Assembly: GCF_051014445.1 (NCBI RefSeq)
Contig: NW_027488368.1
Coordinates: 7,130,001 to 7,194,000 of the forward strand
DNA: 64,000 nucleotides
Reading direction: 5' to 3'
Origin: Colletes latitarsis
Taxonomy: Eukaryota > Arthropoda > Insecta > Hymenoptera > Colletidae
In this document: one piece after another, positions 63,301 through 64,000 of the stretch
Layout: every line of letters starts with the position of its first letter
Numbering within the stretch: position 1 is the first letter of the stretch
Translations under genes and position numbers: made by a program
The notes under the pieces: model-generated
The model's input: the letters and a program-made list of their open reading frames with translations, nothing else
The model's database searches: none
Told to the model about the DNA's origin: nothing

Positions 63301-64000
63301 ATTAATCCAGGTAGCGATTAATATTTTAGAGGATAACGCTGGTTATGTCTGGGTTAGTTCTGGTATTAGCTATCATCTGGCTCATACTTTCGCGTTTTTC
63401 GCATACATGTTGGCCAGGTCCTGGGTTTTTCTGGTTTGGATCACGTAGTAATGTGGTACCACATTGAAACAGTGAATAAAAGCTCCGATTATTAGTTTGG
63501 AGGATAACGCTGGTTACGTTTGTGTTAGTTTTCGTATTTGCAATCATCTGGCTCATACTTTCTCGTTTTTCGCATACTTGTTGGCCGGATCCTGGCCTCT
63601 TTCTGGTTTGGATCACGTAGTAATGCGGTACCACACTGAAACAGTCAATTAAACCTGGTTACGATTAATATTTTAGAGGAAAACGCCGGTTATGTCTGGG
63701 TTAGTTCTGATATTTGCCCTCATCTGGCTCGTACTTTCGCATTTTTCGCATACCTTTTGGCCAGATCCTGGCCTTTTTCTGGCTTAGACAACGCAGTAAT
63801 GTGGTACCATACTGAAACAGTCAATTAATCCTGGTTGCGATTAATATTTTAGAGGATAACGCCGGTTATGTCTAGGTTAGGTCTGGTATTTGCCCTCATC
63901 TGGCTCGTCCTTTCGCATTTTTCACATACTTGTTGGCCAGATCCTGGCCCTTTTCTGGTTTGGATCACGTGGCAATGCGGTACCACACCGAAACAGTAAA
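60330..64000. repeat. More irregular satellite toward the right end
   Basis: Units here carry more private changes and small indels than in the middle of the window. Examples are TGGCTCGCTTTCGC (bases missing) near 60,918, TTTTGGTGGTTAACGC near 61,212, an extra base in ATTTATCGCG near 61,803, and AGCTCCGATTATTAG near 63,484. A unit type with CTTTGACAACGCAG or CTTAGACAACGCAG appears near 62,912, 63,090 and 63,784 and was not noticed elsewhere. Several units mix class A and class B marks. I found no long near-identical copy of this stretch elsewhere in the window. No gene is present. Confidence 0.65.

Larger units (their letters stand above)
1..64000. repeat. 176 bp tandem satellite array filling the window
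   Basis: The same unit recurs without interruption from the first to the last base, except for two copies of one insertion near 47.1 and 52.9 kb. A unit counted from GGTACC to the next equivalent site is 176 bp with about 45% GC. Landmarks in order are GGTACC or GGTTCC, CAGTCAATTAAACCTGG, ATTAATATTTTAGAGG, ATAACGCCGGTTATGTC, CTCATCTGGCTC, a doubled TTTCGCAT block, TTGGCCAGATC, and TCTGGTTTGGATC. I see no inverted units. Both ends lie inside units, so the true array is longer. Unit length close to a nucleosome repeat and complex higher-order arrangement are typical of centromeric or pericentromeric satellites; that role is inference. No gene is embedded. An exact unit count and consensus would need a tandem-repeat tool. 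Confidence 0.98.

Noticed and set aside
1..64000. CRISPR array or prokaryotic repeat locus
   Set aside because: Units abut with no unique spacers, the period is 176 bp, and there are no cas-like genes.
1..64000. Naming the species or satellite family from the 176 bp length
   Set aside because: Units of about 170-180 bp occur in many unrelated animals and plants; length alone is not diagnostic and I do not recognise the sequence.

Overview
The whole 64 kb is one head-to-tail satellite array from a eukaryotic nuclear genome. The unit is 176 bp; I counted a typical unit between successive GGTACC/GGTTCC positions. About 360 units fit, all appear to lie in the same orientation, and the first and last bases both fall inside units, so the array continues past both ends of the window. 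I find no protein-coding gene, tRNA, rRNA, CRISPR array or operon. Every open frame seen is a by-product of the repeat: 176 leaves remainder 2 on division by 3, so the frame rotates from unit to unit and usually closes at the same TAA or TAG. A unit in the nucleosome-length range, long homogeneous arrays and higher-order organisation fit a centromeric or pericentromeric satellite, but nothing in the sequence proves centromere function. The species cannot be named. A typical unit has CpG at about the expected frequency (10 seen, about 9 expected), which argues against a heavily CpG-methylated genome such as most vertebrates and many plants, and is compatible with an invertebrate.

Two main unit classes occur. 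Class A carries CCCTCATCTGGCTCGTACTT and TTTCGCATTTTTCGCATA. Class B carries CAATCATCTGGCTCATACTT and TTTCGCGTTTTTCGCATA. From about 26.5 to 60.3 kb they mostly alternate, giving a 352 bp dimer. From 0 to about 26.5 kb the order is more complex, with marked variants (a T10-tract unit, a unit with a 6 bp deletion) in fixed multi-unit orders.

Layout: 0-9.4 kb holds a variant-rich module present several times. 9.4-15.2 kb is a set of units largely re-used, in pieces, to build 16.2-26.5 kb; the largest re-used piece is about 4.9 kb at a 10,717 bp offset. 26.5-42.4 kb is mainly A/B dimers with local amplifications. 33.4-37.1 kb recurs at 42.4-46.1 kb (offset 8,975 bp). 46.6-53.3 kb contains the only non-satellite DNA. 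53.3-60.3 kb returns to dimers, and 60.3-64 kb is more irregular, perhaps approaching an array edge.

The non-satellite DNA is a GC-rich, hairpin-rich retroposon-like insertion of about 317 bp. It is read on the minus strand, has an oligo-A tail and is flanked by a roughly 16 bp target-site duplication. It occurs twice, 5,786 bp apart, with the same target site, the same mismatch between the two flanking copies and one internal difference, so the second copy arose by duplication of satellite DNA already carrying the insertion. A closely related empty site lies at 42.48 kb. This insertion and the patchwork of in-register duplications are the most informative things here; I do not see an encoded biological system.
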